The notes beneath the pieces were generated by a model that made no database searches, was not told where the DNA came from, and saw only the letters and a program-made list of their open reading frames with translations. Positions 1 through 6,603 of a DNA stretch of 9,747 nt are shown one piece after another. The first letter of the stretch is position 1, and each line of letters opens with the position of its first letter. The position numbers and the translations under genes were made by a program. The DNA is from Gemmatimonadota bacterium (lineage in GTDB: Bacteria > Gemmatimonadota > Gemmatimonadetes > Gemmatimonadales > GWC2-71-9). The stretch is taken from assembly GCA_003221085.1 (NCBI GenBank), contig QHUD01000152.1, positions 1 through 9,747 of the forward strand, in the 5' to 3' direction.

Positions 1-1095
1 CGCACCCGCCAGCTCGGGATCGAACTCCGTGCCGGCCCGATCCTCGATGTAGGACAAGGTCTTCGATTGCGGCCACGCTTCGCGGTACGGCCGGTGGGTA
101 CGGAGGGCGTCATACACGTCGCACACGTGCACGAGCTTGCTTCCCTCGTGGCAGTCGCGCCGGAACTGCAGCGCGGGATAACCGTCGCCGTTCAGCATGA
201 TGTGGTGCTCGTATGCGACCACCGCAGCGAGATCCAAGTCTTCCTCGGCGCGCAGGATGATGCGGGCGCCCTCGGCAGGATGCCGGTTCATCAGCGCCCG
301 CTCGGTGTCCGAAAAACGGCCGGGCTTGGTGAGGACATCGAGCGGGATCTTCACCTTGCCGATATCGTGCAGGAGTCCGGCCACGCCGAACGCCCGGATG
401 TCCCGCGCCGAGAGCCCGAGTGATTCGGCGAGGGCCATCGTCAGCACCGCGACGTTCATCGAATGGGTGGTGGTGTACTGATCGAACTCCTTGAGCTGCA
501 GCAACGGGATTACGATCTGCCGCCCGCCGTGCATCGCGATCGACAGGGAGCGCACGACCGCCTCCGCCTCGGTGAGCGGCAGCATCCCCCGCGTCTGCAC
601 TTCCTGCTGGACCCAGCGCAGCGCATCGGCCTCTTCGCTCAGGGAATACCTGATCGTGGCGGTCGGGACTGTGGCAGCGGCCTGTTCATCCCCGCCGCGC
701 ACGCCCACCGCACCGAACCGGATGGCGGAACGGCGCATCTGGCGCGCCTCGGTCGTGTCGATCGCCGAGAGCGTGAGGCGGGCGAGCACTTCGTCCAGGA
801 ACTGCTCGAATTCCTCCCGGCTCACGGCATCGGAAAACTCCAGGCGCTGGATCCCCGCGAGCGCCAGCCGCCGCCCCCAGTCCCACGCCTTGAGCTCGCG
901 CAGGGGCAGCCTCCCGAACACGACCTCATCTCCGAGGAACGTGAACAGCGGCCGCGTCTCGGTCGCCTGCAGGTCGCTCAGCTCCCGATACGCGTCGTCG
1001 ATGGCGCGCTCGCGCGCCGGATGGCCCGGCTGATACAAGGTCATCGCCGCCAGCGCGTGGGCGAACGCGTTGAGAAACCCCGCGGGGCTGCTCAC
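1..1095 (-). CDS. HD-GYP domain phosphodiesterase, 3' end cut by window edge
   Basis: This is a probable cyclic-di-GMP phosphodiesterase of the HD-GYP family. Translated from a GTG at 1095, it is open for 365 codons and runs off the left edge. Residues 1-110 form an N-terminal module with an LYQPGHP motif (20-26) that resembles the N-terminus of the upstream gene product. The catalytic domain fills about 195-365. Visible family residues are H211 (THSMN), H243-D244 with K247 (HDIGKVKIP), H272 (NRHP), H297-H298 with N302-G-D-G-Y-P307, and D326 (CDVYDALRTHRPYR). The usual HHE is HHI here. The final GTEFDPELAGA matches the normal end of the domain, so probably only a short tail is missing. The GTG start overlaps the upstream stop by four bases (GTGA), which implies translational coupling. 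The family is secure. The substrate (c-di-GMP or another cyclic dinucleotide) is inferred. No membrane segment or response-regulator receiver is visible. Confidence 0.9.
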   Translation of the reverse strand, partial: MSSPAGFLNAFAHALAAMTLYQPGHPARERAIDDAYRELSDLQATETRPLFTFLGDEVVFGRLPLRELKAWDWGRRLALAGIQRLEFSDAVSREEFEQFLDEVLARLTLSAIDTTEARQMRRSAIRFGAVGVRGGDEQAAATVPTATIRYSLSEEADALRWVQQEVQTRGMLPLTEAEAVVRSLSIAMHGGRQIVIPLLQLKEFDQYTTTHSMNVAVLTMALAESLGLSARDIRAFGVAGLLHDIGKVKIPLDVLTKPGRFSDTERALMNRHPAEGARIILRAEEDLDLAAVVAYEHHIMLNGDGYPALQFRRDCHEGSKLVHVCDVYDALRTHRPYREAWPQSKTLSYIEDRAGTEFDPELAGA

Positions 1096-3155
1096 GGGTG
1101 GCTCGCCTGCGGGTCCGCGGCGTTGCGGATCTCGCCGTCGGGCGACGACGCGGCCATGAGGAGGCGGGCGTGCGCCCGCTCGTCCTGCCGCCACCCGGTC
1201 GCCAGCGCCGCCAGCGCCACGAGGAGATCGGGAGACTTGGGGGGCAGCCGCTCGCGGCCGAATAGGGTTCGACCGCCATCCGAGATCTGCAGCAGCGTCT
1301 GGAGTGCGGCCGGCGCCCGCGTGTACCCCAGGCAACGCACGGCGAGCACGCGCAGGTCGCCGGCCAGCGCGCGATCCGTGGCACGCTGCACCAGCAACGG
1401 CACGGCGGCGTCGGGGCAGGTTTGGAGCGCCACCGCCAGGCTCAGCGCGAGTCGCAGGGTGCGGGCGTCTTGATCCCGCAGGCCGGCGACGAGCGCCTCG
1501 TCGCGCCCGTCGGGGCGCGTCACTTGCAGCTTGACCGCCTGCCAGCGTACTCGCGCATCGGAGTGGCTCATATAGGAGGCGGCCGAGAACCTCGCCGGCG
1601 AGGGCCCCAGGTCTCCGAGCAGCGCGAGCAGGTTGCGGGTCACGTACCAGCGGCTGTCGTCGAGTCGCGCAATCACGAAGGGCGCGATGTCGGCGCCCAT
1701 TTTCGCCAGCTGCGCGAGCAACCCGCGTCGCGCTCCGCGCGACTCCGCCGCCGCGAGGGCATCGAGCAGCGGCGGGGCCGCCGCGGTGCCCACGAGCGGC
1801 ACGAGCCGCTCGAGCAGCTTGAAGTCGATCGGTTCGCGGGTGACGATCTGCTGAACCGCGGCCGCCGTCGCGATCTGCGCGCGGACTGTCGCCGCGGCCG
1901 CCGTGTCGCCCGCCCCCCCTTCCAGCGCGTCCAGCAGTTTCGTCAGGCGGCCCTCCGCCACTACGCGGGCGACGGCGGCCGGGAGACGCGGCCCCATGGT
2001 CCCGATCTCCAGAGCCATCGCGACGAGACGATCGGGCTCGGTCGCATGGTGATCGGAGCGCGGCGTCCCGGCCGGTGCCGTCCGCGCCATGCGTTGCAGC
2101 GCCTCGCCATACGCTCCGGGATTCGGATCGGGGAGCGTCCACCCCGCCAGCAGCTGCTGGACCTGCTCGCGCAGCGCCGCGTCGGCCTGTGGCCGCACCG
2201 GAGCCGCGCCCGCTTCCGCGTGCACCGCGAGCTTGGAGAGCAGGCGCACGAGCGAGTGCGAGATGGTCGCGTGCGACGACTCCGCGGCCGCCTTGACGAT
2301 GTCGAGTACCGCATCCACCGCCATGCCTTCGGTCGCGTCGGAAACGAACTGGCGCCGCTGCGCGAAGTCGCCCCCCATCGCCACCAGCCGCTGCAGCGTT
2401 TCGGGCTTGAGCGTGCGAATGAGACGCGACGTGCGCCGCCGCAGCGCCGCCGCCTCCCTGCTGCCCGCGGTCTTGAGCTCGGCGGCGATCTGCAGCAGGT
2501 AGCCGACGATGACTTGATCGTACGCGGCGGCCCCGGCCTTGGAGTGCTCGTCGATGGCCCGCGCGATCACCGCCGGCTCCGTGGGGGTGGGTCGGGTGTC
2601 TTCGGGGGCCGTCGCCAGGGCCGCCCGAGCCAGGCCCACCCACAACTGGGCCGCTCGCGCATCCCCCTCTCCTGCGGCGGGGCCGGTCTCGTCCGTGAGC
2701 TCCAGGCGCTCGTACGTGAGGGCATGGAGCTGCACGTGCGGCCACGCCGCCAGCCGCTCCCGGTCGCCGAGACCCAGCGGCTGCCCGGTCCGTTCCGCTT
2801 CGATCGCGAGCGTCCGGAGCGCATCGGCCACTTCTCCCTCCCCCACGCCGCGGCGGAACGTGATGGCGCCCAGGTGGTGACGATGCAGCCGACCCGCGAG
2901 CTCCCGCAGCACGGGATGCTTCGGGTCGGTCGCCACACCCTCGATCACGAGCTGATTGCGGGCCACGCCCAGGGAGACAGTCGCCCGATCCTCGAGCAGC
3001 AGCGCGGCGCGGCGGGTCACTCCCCCCGCCGCCGGCGCAAGGGACGGGTGTCCTTCGGGGTACATGGCGTGCTTGTGCAGGGCGATAGAGAGCTCGATCA
3101 GGAAATCGGCGAGATCGCGCGACAGCGTCGCACGCTCGCCGGACGGGGCGGGCAT
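1092..3155 (-). CDS. HEAT-repeat-like helical protein, partner of HD-GYP
   Basis: A 687-residue, Ala/Leu/Arg-rich and probably cytoplasmic protein; I see no signal peptide or transmembrane segment. I chose ATG 3155 (MPAPSGERATL). The 27 codons above it are Cys/Arg/Pro-rich, run into an inverted repeat and look non-coding. Residues about 10-125 form a module with MYPEGHP (31-37) and a beta-like stretch near 60-73, resembling the N-terminus of the downstream HD-GYP protein. The middle is helical. From about 430 to 670 there are HEAT-like helical pairs, for example RWYVTRNLLALLGDLG near 502-517 and SDARVRWQAVKL further on. HEAT arrays usually act as protein-binding scaffolds, so a role in holding or tuning the HD-GYP enzyme is plausible but inferred. 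The start has no clear Shine-Dalgarno, and a TAGTAT lies ten bases upstream, so the transcript could be nearly leaderless. No enzymatic motif was recognised. Confidence 0.82.
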   Translation of the reverse strand: MPAPSGERATLSRDLADFLIELSIALHKHAMYPEGHPSLAPAAGGVTRRAALLLEDRATVSLGVARNQLVIEGVATDPKHPVLRELAGRLHRHHLGAITFRRGVGEGEVADALRTLAIEAERTGQPLGLGDRERLAAWPHVQLHALTYERLELTDETGPAAGEGDARAAQLWVGLARAALATAPEDTRPTPTEPAVIARAIDEHSKAGAAAYDQVIVGYLLQIAAELKTAGSREAAALRRRTSRLIRTLKPETLQRLVAMGGDFAQRRQFVSDATEGMAVDAVLDIVKAAAESSHATISHSLVRLLSKLAVHAEAGAAPVRPQADAALREQVQQLLAGWTLPDPNPGAYGEALQRMARTAPAGTPRSDHHATEPDRLVAMALEIGTMGPRLPAAVARVVAEGRLTKLLDALEGGAGDTAAAATVRAQIATAAAVQQIVTREPIDFKLLERLVPLVGTAAAPPLLDALAAAESRGARRGLLAQLAKMGADIAPFVIARLDDSRWYVTRNLLALLGDLGPSPARFSAASYMSHSDARVRWQAVKLQVTRPDGRDEALVAGLRDQDARTLRLALSLAVALQTCPDAAVPLLVQRATDRALAGDLRVLAVRCLGYTRAPAALQTLLQISDGGRTLFGRERLPPKSPDLLVALAALATGWRQDERAHARLLMAASSPDGEIRNAADPQASHP

Positions 3156-3185
3156 GCGGGCAAAGATACTAGGACCATGGCAGCA

Positions 3186-3293
3186 AGACGCACAGACGCG
3201 CCGACGCAACAGGGGAGAACAGCACGGAGGAAGCAAGGACCCCCTGCTCCCTCCGAGCTGTTCACCCCTGTGCGTCTATGCGCCTGTGCGTTT
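3186..3293. repeat. Composite element: inverted repeat flanked by AGACGNNN 8-mers
   Basis: This element fills most of the 143-bp gap between the pilX-like and HEAT-like genes. On the plus strand 3186-3209 reads as three 8-mers: AGACGCAC, AGACGCGC, CGACGCAA. On the minus strand 3293-3270 reads as three more: AAACGCAC, AGGCGCAT, AGACGCAC. Between them lie the two arms of a long inverted repeat (3209-3271). The whole block is therefore roughly symmetrical, with the same unit pointing inward from both ends. The same unit occurs as a five-copy tandem after groEL. Both minus-strand tandems begin five bases after a stop codon. This could be a dispersed REP-like/MITE-like element or a lineage-specific transcription-end signal. 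No terminal target duplication was identified. Confidence 0.75.
3209..3271 (-). terminator. Long imperfect hairpin after the pilin operon
   Basis: The arms 3209-3238 and 3242-3271 are reverse complements at 26 of 30 positions, separated by only three bases (ACC). In RNA this would be a very stable hairpin starting about 27 bases after the stop of the pilX-like gene, so it probably ends or protects the pilin transcript. There is no clean U-run after the stem on the minus strand, so a classical intrinsic terminator is not assured. It could instead be the folded core of a mobile repeat. The pairing is seen directly; the terminator function is inferred. Confidence 0.55.
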
Positions 3294-3298
3294 GGCGA

Positions 3299-4438
3299 TC
3301 AGTACATGTCCACCCAGCCGCGCTGGATGGCCTGCTTGGGGTAGGCGTTCGCCGACAGTGAGGCCAGCATGGCGCAAGAGGAGTATTGCAGTGACGTGTT
3401 CCCGCTGAGCGAGACGTCGTCGTTGACCGAGACGCTCGCCGCCATCACGGCGCCGGTGATCTTGTTGCCGGTGCCCGACATCTTGAGCCCCCCTCGCGCG
3501 ATGACGACTCCGGTGAAGGCGAAGTTGCCGGCCACGGTAAAGTCCCCGTCGACCAGCAGGACTCCCTGACCGCGCCCCGTGGTGACCTTCAAATCACCCA
3601 GGACGTGAATGGTCGGGAAGTACGTCTCGCACGCCCCAGCCGGAGTGGCGCGGTTCGGGTCTCCCCAGTTGGCCGGGATCAAGCTGGCCTGGCACACGCT
3701 GCCGGCAGCGATGGGCAGAACGCCCGTGAGCTGCGTGCCCCCCGGATAGGTCAGGTTCGCCGCCGCGGCGAGTGACTGGTAGTTCGTATTCCCGTAGTTG
3801 AAGTACGTATTCGAGTCGCCCGCAGCGGGGGTCGTGAGCACGGGCGGGTTCCCGTTGACCGTGACGCTCCCGTTGACCGTGGCCGTGGTTGTGGGGGATA
3901 TCGCCGCCCCGGCCATGTTCGCGCCCGGGGGGCCGCACGCGGCCCAGCCGGCGGGGGCGGCGTCGTTGCCGTTCACGCTGACGTTTCCATTGATGGTAGT
4001 ATTGCCTTGCGTCGTGATCGCGCCCAGGATGTTCATCTGCGGCAGGTCGAGCCGGAACAAGGTACCGAAGCGGCGCCGCGCCGAGGCCTGGCTCCCCATC
4101 GCCCCCGCGTACCCTTCCGAGACCGCCCAGAAGAACGGCCCGCCGAGTCGCGTGATGATCACCGTCGCCGTGCCTCCGCCGGGCGCGGTAAACGTCCGCT
4201 TGAGCGTGTCGCCGGTCTGCATCCGGCTGTTGTCCGCCAGATTCCAGACGACCGGGACGCGGTTCAACCCCAGCTCCGCGGCCGCGGCGGCGCGCGTCGA
4301 GCGCACCGTGTTGCTGCCGATGCGGTAGTCCTGCGTGGTCACGAACAAGACGCCCCCCATGAGCACACCGATGACCACGATGGCCCCGAGGGACATCATC
4401 AGCGCCATACCGTTCTCTGACTGCAGTGTCCTACGCAT
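3299..4438 (-). CDS. PilX/GspK-like minor pilin with Asn/Gly-rich beta-helix-like region
   Basis: A 379-residue inner-membrane/pilus-associated protein, last gene of the minor-pilin operon. I chose ATG 4438 (MRRTLQSENG). A GGAACGAGG stretch precedes it at Shine-Dalgarno distance, whereas the ATG at 4480 lacks one. A short polar leader ends in Gly10, a possible prepilin peptidase site, followed by a single hydrophobic helix (about 11-33). Position +5 is Met15 rather than Glu, as is common in PilX/GspK-type minor pilins. After the helix comes a PilX-like stretch (YRIGSN, then TRAAAAAELGLN). The rest is long and unlike classical PilX. INGNVSVNGN (149-158) and VNGSVTVNGN (188-197) repeat one motif, and about 270-350 alternates short Val/Ile strands with Gly/Asn turns, suggesting a beta-helix. 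Classical PilX proteins are roughly half this length. A tip or adhesive role is inferred. The stop is followed by 8-mer repeats. Confidence 0.83.
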   Translation of the reverse strand: MRRTLQSENGMALMMSLGAIVVIGVLMGGVLFVTTQDYRIGSNTVRSTRAAAAAELGLNRVPVVWNLADNSRMQTGDTLKRTFTAPGGGTATVIITRLGGPFFWAVSEGYAGAMGSQASARRRFGTLFRLDLPQMNILGAITTQGNTTINGNVSVNGNDAAPAGWAACGPPGANMAGAAISPTTTATVNGSVTVNGNPPVLTTPAAGDSNTYFNYGNTNYQSLAAAANLTYPGGTQLTGVLPIAAGSVCQASLIPANWGDPNRATPAGACETYFPTIHVLGDLKVTTGRGQGVLLVDGDFTVAGNFAFTGVVIARGGLKMSGTGNKITGAVMAASVSVNDDVSLSGNTSLQYSSCAMLASLSANAYPKQAIQRGWVDMY

Positions 4439-4497
4439 GCCGGCCTCGTTCCTTATCTGGTGTATCAGGTGCCTGCACATCGGGTCTTTCGTGACGG

Positions 4498-5442
4498 CTA
4501 CTTGCGGTTGCGCAAACCGACCTCGATGCGCAGCGAGTCGTGGAACACAGTGCCACCGGCCCCGCTCAGGTTGATGAGCCCCGTCGACTGCCCCCGCACG
4601 ATCAGGCTGATGCGCGCGACCTGGACGGGGTTCGCAGTCACGGCGCCGGTGGAGTCGTAGTAGACGAACTGCAGCCCGCTGGTGGCGTTGTTCGCGTACG
4701 GCTGGAACGGGCCGGCGATGGGCTGACTGGCGTTGCACACCGGCACGCGCCCGGCGATGCAGTCGAAGAACCCGAGGTACCACTGGGTGTCCGTCTCTTG
4801 GTAGATGCGGTAGCGCACCCGGCGGAAGAAGCGAATCGCCGCGCCGACGGCGATGGTGTTCGCGGCCGCGGGTGAGACGGTGAGCTGGTAGCTCGGATTG
4901 GCGGCCGTGACGTCCCCCGCCTGCGTCAGCCGGGTGGTAGTCGGGCAACCGGTCGCGACGTTGGTGGTTACTAGCGTGACGGCAGTGATCTGGTAGCGCG
5001 ACCAGGCGTCGTCCGCCACCGCCAGGGTCGGACCGTTGTTGTAGACGACGAGTGAGTCACCCACCGCAGGCGGTCTGGACCAGTTGGTCATGGTCGCCCC
5101 CGTGGCGAGGACGCGGGGTACGGTCGAGAGCTGCCCACCGGCGTTGACGCACACCACCGAGCTGCCGAACACCGAGCGGAACTCCAACGCCGAGTCGGAC
5201 ATGGAGTAGATGTCCCCGCCGATGCTCGAGATCCCCCGCAGGTCCGAAGGCAGCATCGCGGCCGCCTGGCGGATCTGCTGCCGCGTCTGGATCAGGTCGG
5301 TTGTGCTGTTGTAAAAGCGCTGCTGGCGCAGCAGCAACGAGACGATGGCGCCCCCCACCAGGCTCATCAGCACCATGGCGATGATGAGCTCGATGAGCGT
5401 GAACCCGGCCCGGCGAGCCGGGGCTGCGTGCACGGTCAGCAT
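4498..5442 (-). CDS. PilW/GspJ-like minor pilin
   Basis: A 314-residue type IV prepilin-like protein. The leader is cut by prepilin peptidase after Gly13 (ARRAG^FTLIELIIAM). Glu18 is the conserved Glu at +5 of the mature chain, and a hydrophobic helix spans about 14-35. The helix continues into an amphipathic stretch (QQIRQAAAMLPSDLRGIS), which is typical of PilW/GspJ: an N-terminal helix followed by a large beta-rich globular domain. The mature domain has several Cys (in CVNAGG, TGCPTT, FDCIAG and VPVCNA) that could form disulfides in the periplasm. It overlaps the upstream pilV-like stop by 7 bp, with GGAG upstream of the ATG, so translation is probably coupled. A 59-bp gap separates it from the pilX-like gene. 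It presumably joins a minor-pilin priming complex at the pilus base or tip. Pilus versus type II secretion use cannot be decided from this gene alone. Confidence 0.88.
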   Translation of the reverse strand: MLTVHAAPARRAGFTLIELIIAMVLMSLVGGAIVSLLLRQQRFYNSTTDLIQTRQQIRQAAAMLPSDLRGISSIGGDIYSMSDSALEFRSVFGSSVVCVNAGGQLSTVPRVLATGATMTNWSRPPAVGDSLVVYNNGPTLAVADDAWSRYQITAVTLVTTNVATGCPTTTRLTQAGDVTAANPSYQLTVSPAAANTIAVGAAIRFFRRVRYRIYQETDTQWYLGFFDCIAGRVPVCNASQPIAGPFQPYANNATSGLQFVYYDSTGAVTANPVQVARISLIVRGQSTGLINLSGAGGTVFHDSLRIEVGLRNRK

Positions 5443-5777
5443 GGCAGGAAGCTCCGGAAGGTCTCGGTGCGGGCCTGATGGCTGCTCAGGAACGTGACGG
5501 CGACCGTCACGTCATCGGCCCGTGCCAGCCGGTCGAGCGTCCACGACTCCGCGATGCCCCGGGTGGTGGTCGAGCCGGCGGCCCGCGCCGCACACGCCGT
5601 AGCCCGGATCCGCTCGAAGCGCGATTCGGCCACGCCGGCCGCGATGGTGCGGGACTGCGTGCTCGTGAGGCTCGTCAGGATCACGGACGCCGTTCCCGCC
5701 AGGGCGAGCAGGCCGACGCTGAAGATCACGACGGCAACCAGCAGCTCGATGATGGTGAAGCCACGCTGCGAAGTCAT
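5436..5777 (-). CDS. PilV/GspI-like minor pilin
   Basis: A 113-residue type IV prepilin-like protein. I chose ATG 5777 (MTSQRG^FTIIELLVAVVIF). It overlaps the preceding stop as ATGA and has GGAG six bases upstream, and it gives a normal six-residue leader. A longer in-frame start at 5819 would give an unusually long leader read from inside the upstream gene. Cleavage is expected after Gly6, with Glu11 at mature +5 and one hydrophobic helix (about 7-29). The helix continues into TSTQSRTIAAGVAESRFERIR. The phrase of small residues followed by AESRFERIRA resembles the PilV/GspI pattern. The globular part is short and includes Cys at the extreme C-terminus and in TACAAR. It is the second gene of the operon and is coupled to both neighbours. 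Family assignment is firm at the level of a minor pilin and less firm for the exact subtype. Confidence 0.86.
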   Translation of the reverse strand: MTSQRGFTIIELLVAVVIFSVGLLALAGTASVILTSLTSTQSRTIAAGVAESRFERIRATACAARAAGSTTTRGIAESWTLDRLARADDVTVAVTFLSSHQARTETFRSFLPC

Positions 5778-6250
5778 GGACAGCTCCGTGTCGTGATCTT
5801 GCCGAGGCCCGTCACGCACACGGTATCGGTGCGGCCCGCGAGAGCCACGATGAATTTGGGCGCCTGCGTTACGCCCACCGCGAACCCGCGGGGGTCGAAT
5901 TGGACGGTGTCCTTCGGGCTCGCGCCGAGGTGCGCACCGTAGCGCTGCCAGAAGTCGACTTGCGTGCCCAGTTGCACGGCCGTGCCGGAAGAGTCCACGA
6001 GAATCTTCAGGACGTCACCGCTGCGGACCAGCCACGCCGCGCGGCTCTGTTGGACCGCGACCCCGCGTGTCCGATACAGATAGGCCGTGAGGTCGCGGCT
6101 GGCGGAGCGGCGCGAGGCGGCGAGCCACGAGCCGCGCACGGCCCTCGTCACCATGGTGAGGAGCAGCCCCATGACGACGAGCACGATGATCATTTCCATG
6201 ATGGTGAAGCCGGCGACGCGACAGCGGTGCGATTGCGAGCGGCTGAGCAC
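5774..6250 (-). CDS. FimT/GspH-like minor pilin, first gene of the operon
   Basis: A 158-residue prepilin-like protein. I prefer the GTG at 6250 because a full AGGAGG lies five bases before it, inside what would be codons 3-6 of the alternative ATG start at 6271. That ATG would add seven residues (MRRQEEF). The resulting leader VLSRSQSHRCRVAG is basic and ends in Gly14. The mature chain starts FTIMEMIIVLVVMGLLL, with Glu at +5 and a hydrophobic helix to about residue 31. The mature domain ends VCVTGLGKITTRSC, which resembles the C-terminal strand of FimT/GspH (often a Gly-rich turn plus Cys). FimT/GspH proteins usually occupy this first position of minor-pilin operons. Its stop overlaps the next start by four bases. 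In some species FimT-like pilins bind DNA during uptake, but no evidence here separates that role from pilus priming. Confidence 0.87.
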   Translation of the reverse strand: MLSRSQSHRCRVAGFTIMEMIIVLVVMGLLLTMVTRAVRGSWLAASRRSASRDLTAYLYRTRGVAVQQSRAAWLVRSGDVLKILVDSSGTAVQLGTQVDFWQRYGAHLGASPKDTVQFDPRGFAVGVTQAPKFIVALAGRTDTVCVTGLGKITTRSCP

Positions 6251-6253
6251 GAA

Positions 6254-6261
6254 CTCCTCCT
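6254..6261 (-). promoter_or_regulatory. Ribosome binding site deciding the fimT-like start
   Basis: The minus strand reads AGGAGGAG, then TTC, then GTG. A full-strength Shine-Dalgarno at ideal spacing from GTG 6250 argues for that start over ATG 6271, which has only a weaker GAGG about ten bases upstream. Confidence 0.6.
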
Positions 6262-6443
6262 GACGTCTCATATGTGACGCACCTCAACCGGCGCGAGGTC
6301 GTGTTCGACGCGGTGCCGATCCGACGAGCTTCAGTACAGGTCGCGTGCCGTCGACGTAACCGCTTGCCGGGAAACGACCTGGCAGTATTCACGCCAGCCA
6401 CGAGCCTGGCACAACGCCGATACGCGCGGCACCCCGCCCGACT

Positions 6444-6487
6444 GGCACTATATAACGTGTGGCTGTTATAAGATGCATAACTAGCAT
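6444..6487 (-). promoter_or_regulatory. AT-rich island, candidate pilin-operon promoter/operator
   Basis: A sharply AT-rich patch in a GC-rich surround. It contains TATAAC and GTTATA as a perfect 6-bp inverted repeat with eight bases between (6451-6456 and 6465-6470). It also has ATGC/GCAT arms around ATAACTA. On the minus strand it offers -10-like hexamers (TATAAC, TATATA), but no good TTGACA at the right distance. It is the only obvious promoter-like region before the pilin operon. The exact promoter and any binding protein are unknown. Confidence 0.4.
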
Positions 6488-6569
6488 AGCCGGTAACCCG
6501 CGGGGCGGCGGGGGAACGTCGAGCGAATCGGCAGAATCCCCAGAACCGCCAATTGGCGCGGGTACGACA

Positions 6570-6603
6570 AGAACGCCCCGGGAAGGCTTCCCCAGGGCGC
6601 TCT
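6570..6603 (-). terminator. Terminator hairpin after groEL
   Basis: A GC-rich stem centred on AAGGCTT pairs 6570-6584 with 6588-6603, with two mismatches and one bulge. On the minus strand it is followed by TTCTTGT, a modest T-rich tract. It lies directly after the tandem 8-mers and about 46 bases beyond the groEL stop, a sensible place for groESL transcription to end. Confidence 0.65.

Larger units (their letters stand above)
6251..6569. other. Gene-free stretch upstream of the pilin operon
   Basis: The interval between the groEL transcript end and the fimT-like start has no credible gene. A reading frame covering 6015-6401 on the minus strand is a shadow of the fimT-like gene. What it holds: an AT-rich island (6444-6487) and a perfect 12-bp palindrome CGCCAATTGGCG (6547-6558). 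It also holds a small inverted repeat CTGGC/GCCAG (6379-6397) with nine bases between the arms. No tRNA-like fold or T-loop sequence was found. The most likely content is the pilin-operon promoter with a leader of about 190 bases. Confidence 0.6.

Noticed and set aside
3156..3236. Extended start of the HEAT-like protein at 3236
   Set aside because: The extra residues are Cys/Arg/Pro-rich, encoded by one arm of the inverted repeat, and unlike the rest of the protein.
3186..3293. CRISPR array
   Set aside because: The units are 8 bp, contiguous and degenerate, with no spacers of 25-40 bp between them and no cas genes.
1422..3344. A 640-codon plus-strand open frame opposite the HEAT-like gene
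   Set aside because: It is Arg/Gly/Pro-rich with no domain or ribosome site. High GC removes stops opposite the real gene. The minus-strand product has coherent helical repeats.
6379..6397. Possible sigma-54 promoter (GG-N10-GC in TGGCGTGAATACTGCC, minus strand) before the pilin operon
   Set aside because: Only the two dinucleotides and their spacing fit; the -12 lacks TTGC and no enhancer-binding site or regulator gene is visible. Chance matches are common.
6015..6401. A 128-codon minus-strand frame overlapping the fimT-like gene
   Set aside because: Its second half is the fimT-like gene in another frame and its first half is non-coding leader; it has no prepilin or other motif.
6272..6569. 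A tRNA or small structured RNA in the gap before the pilin operon
   Set aside because: No T-loop, acceptor pairing or cloverleaf was found on either strand; the visible dyads are short and better explained as promoter/operator sites.
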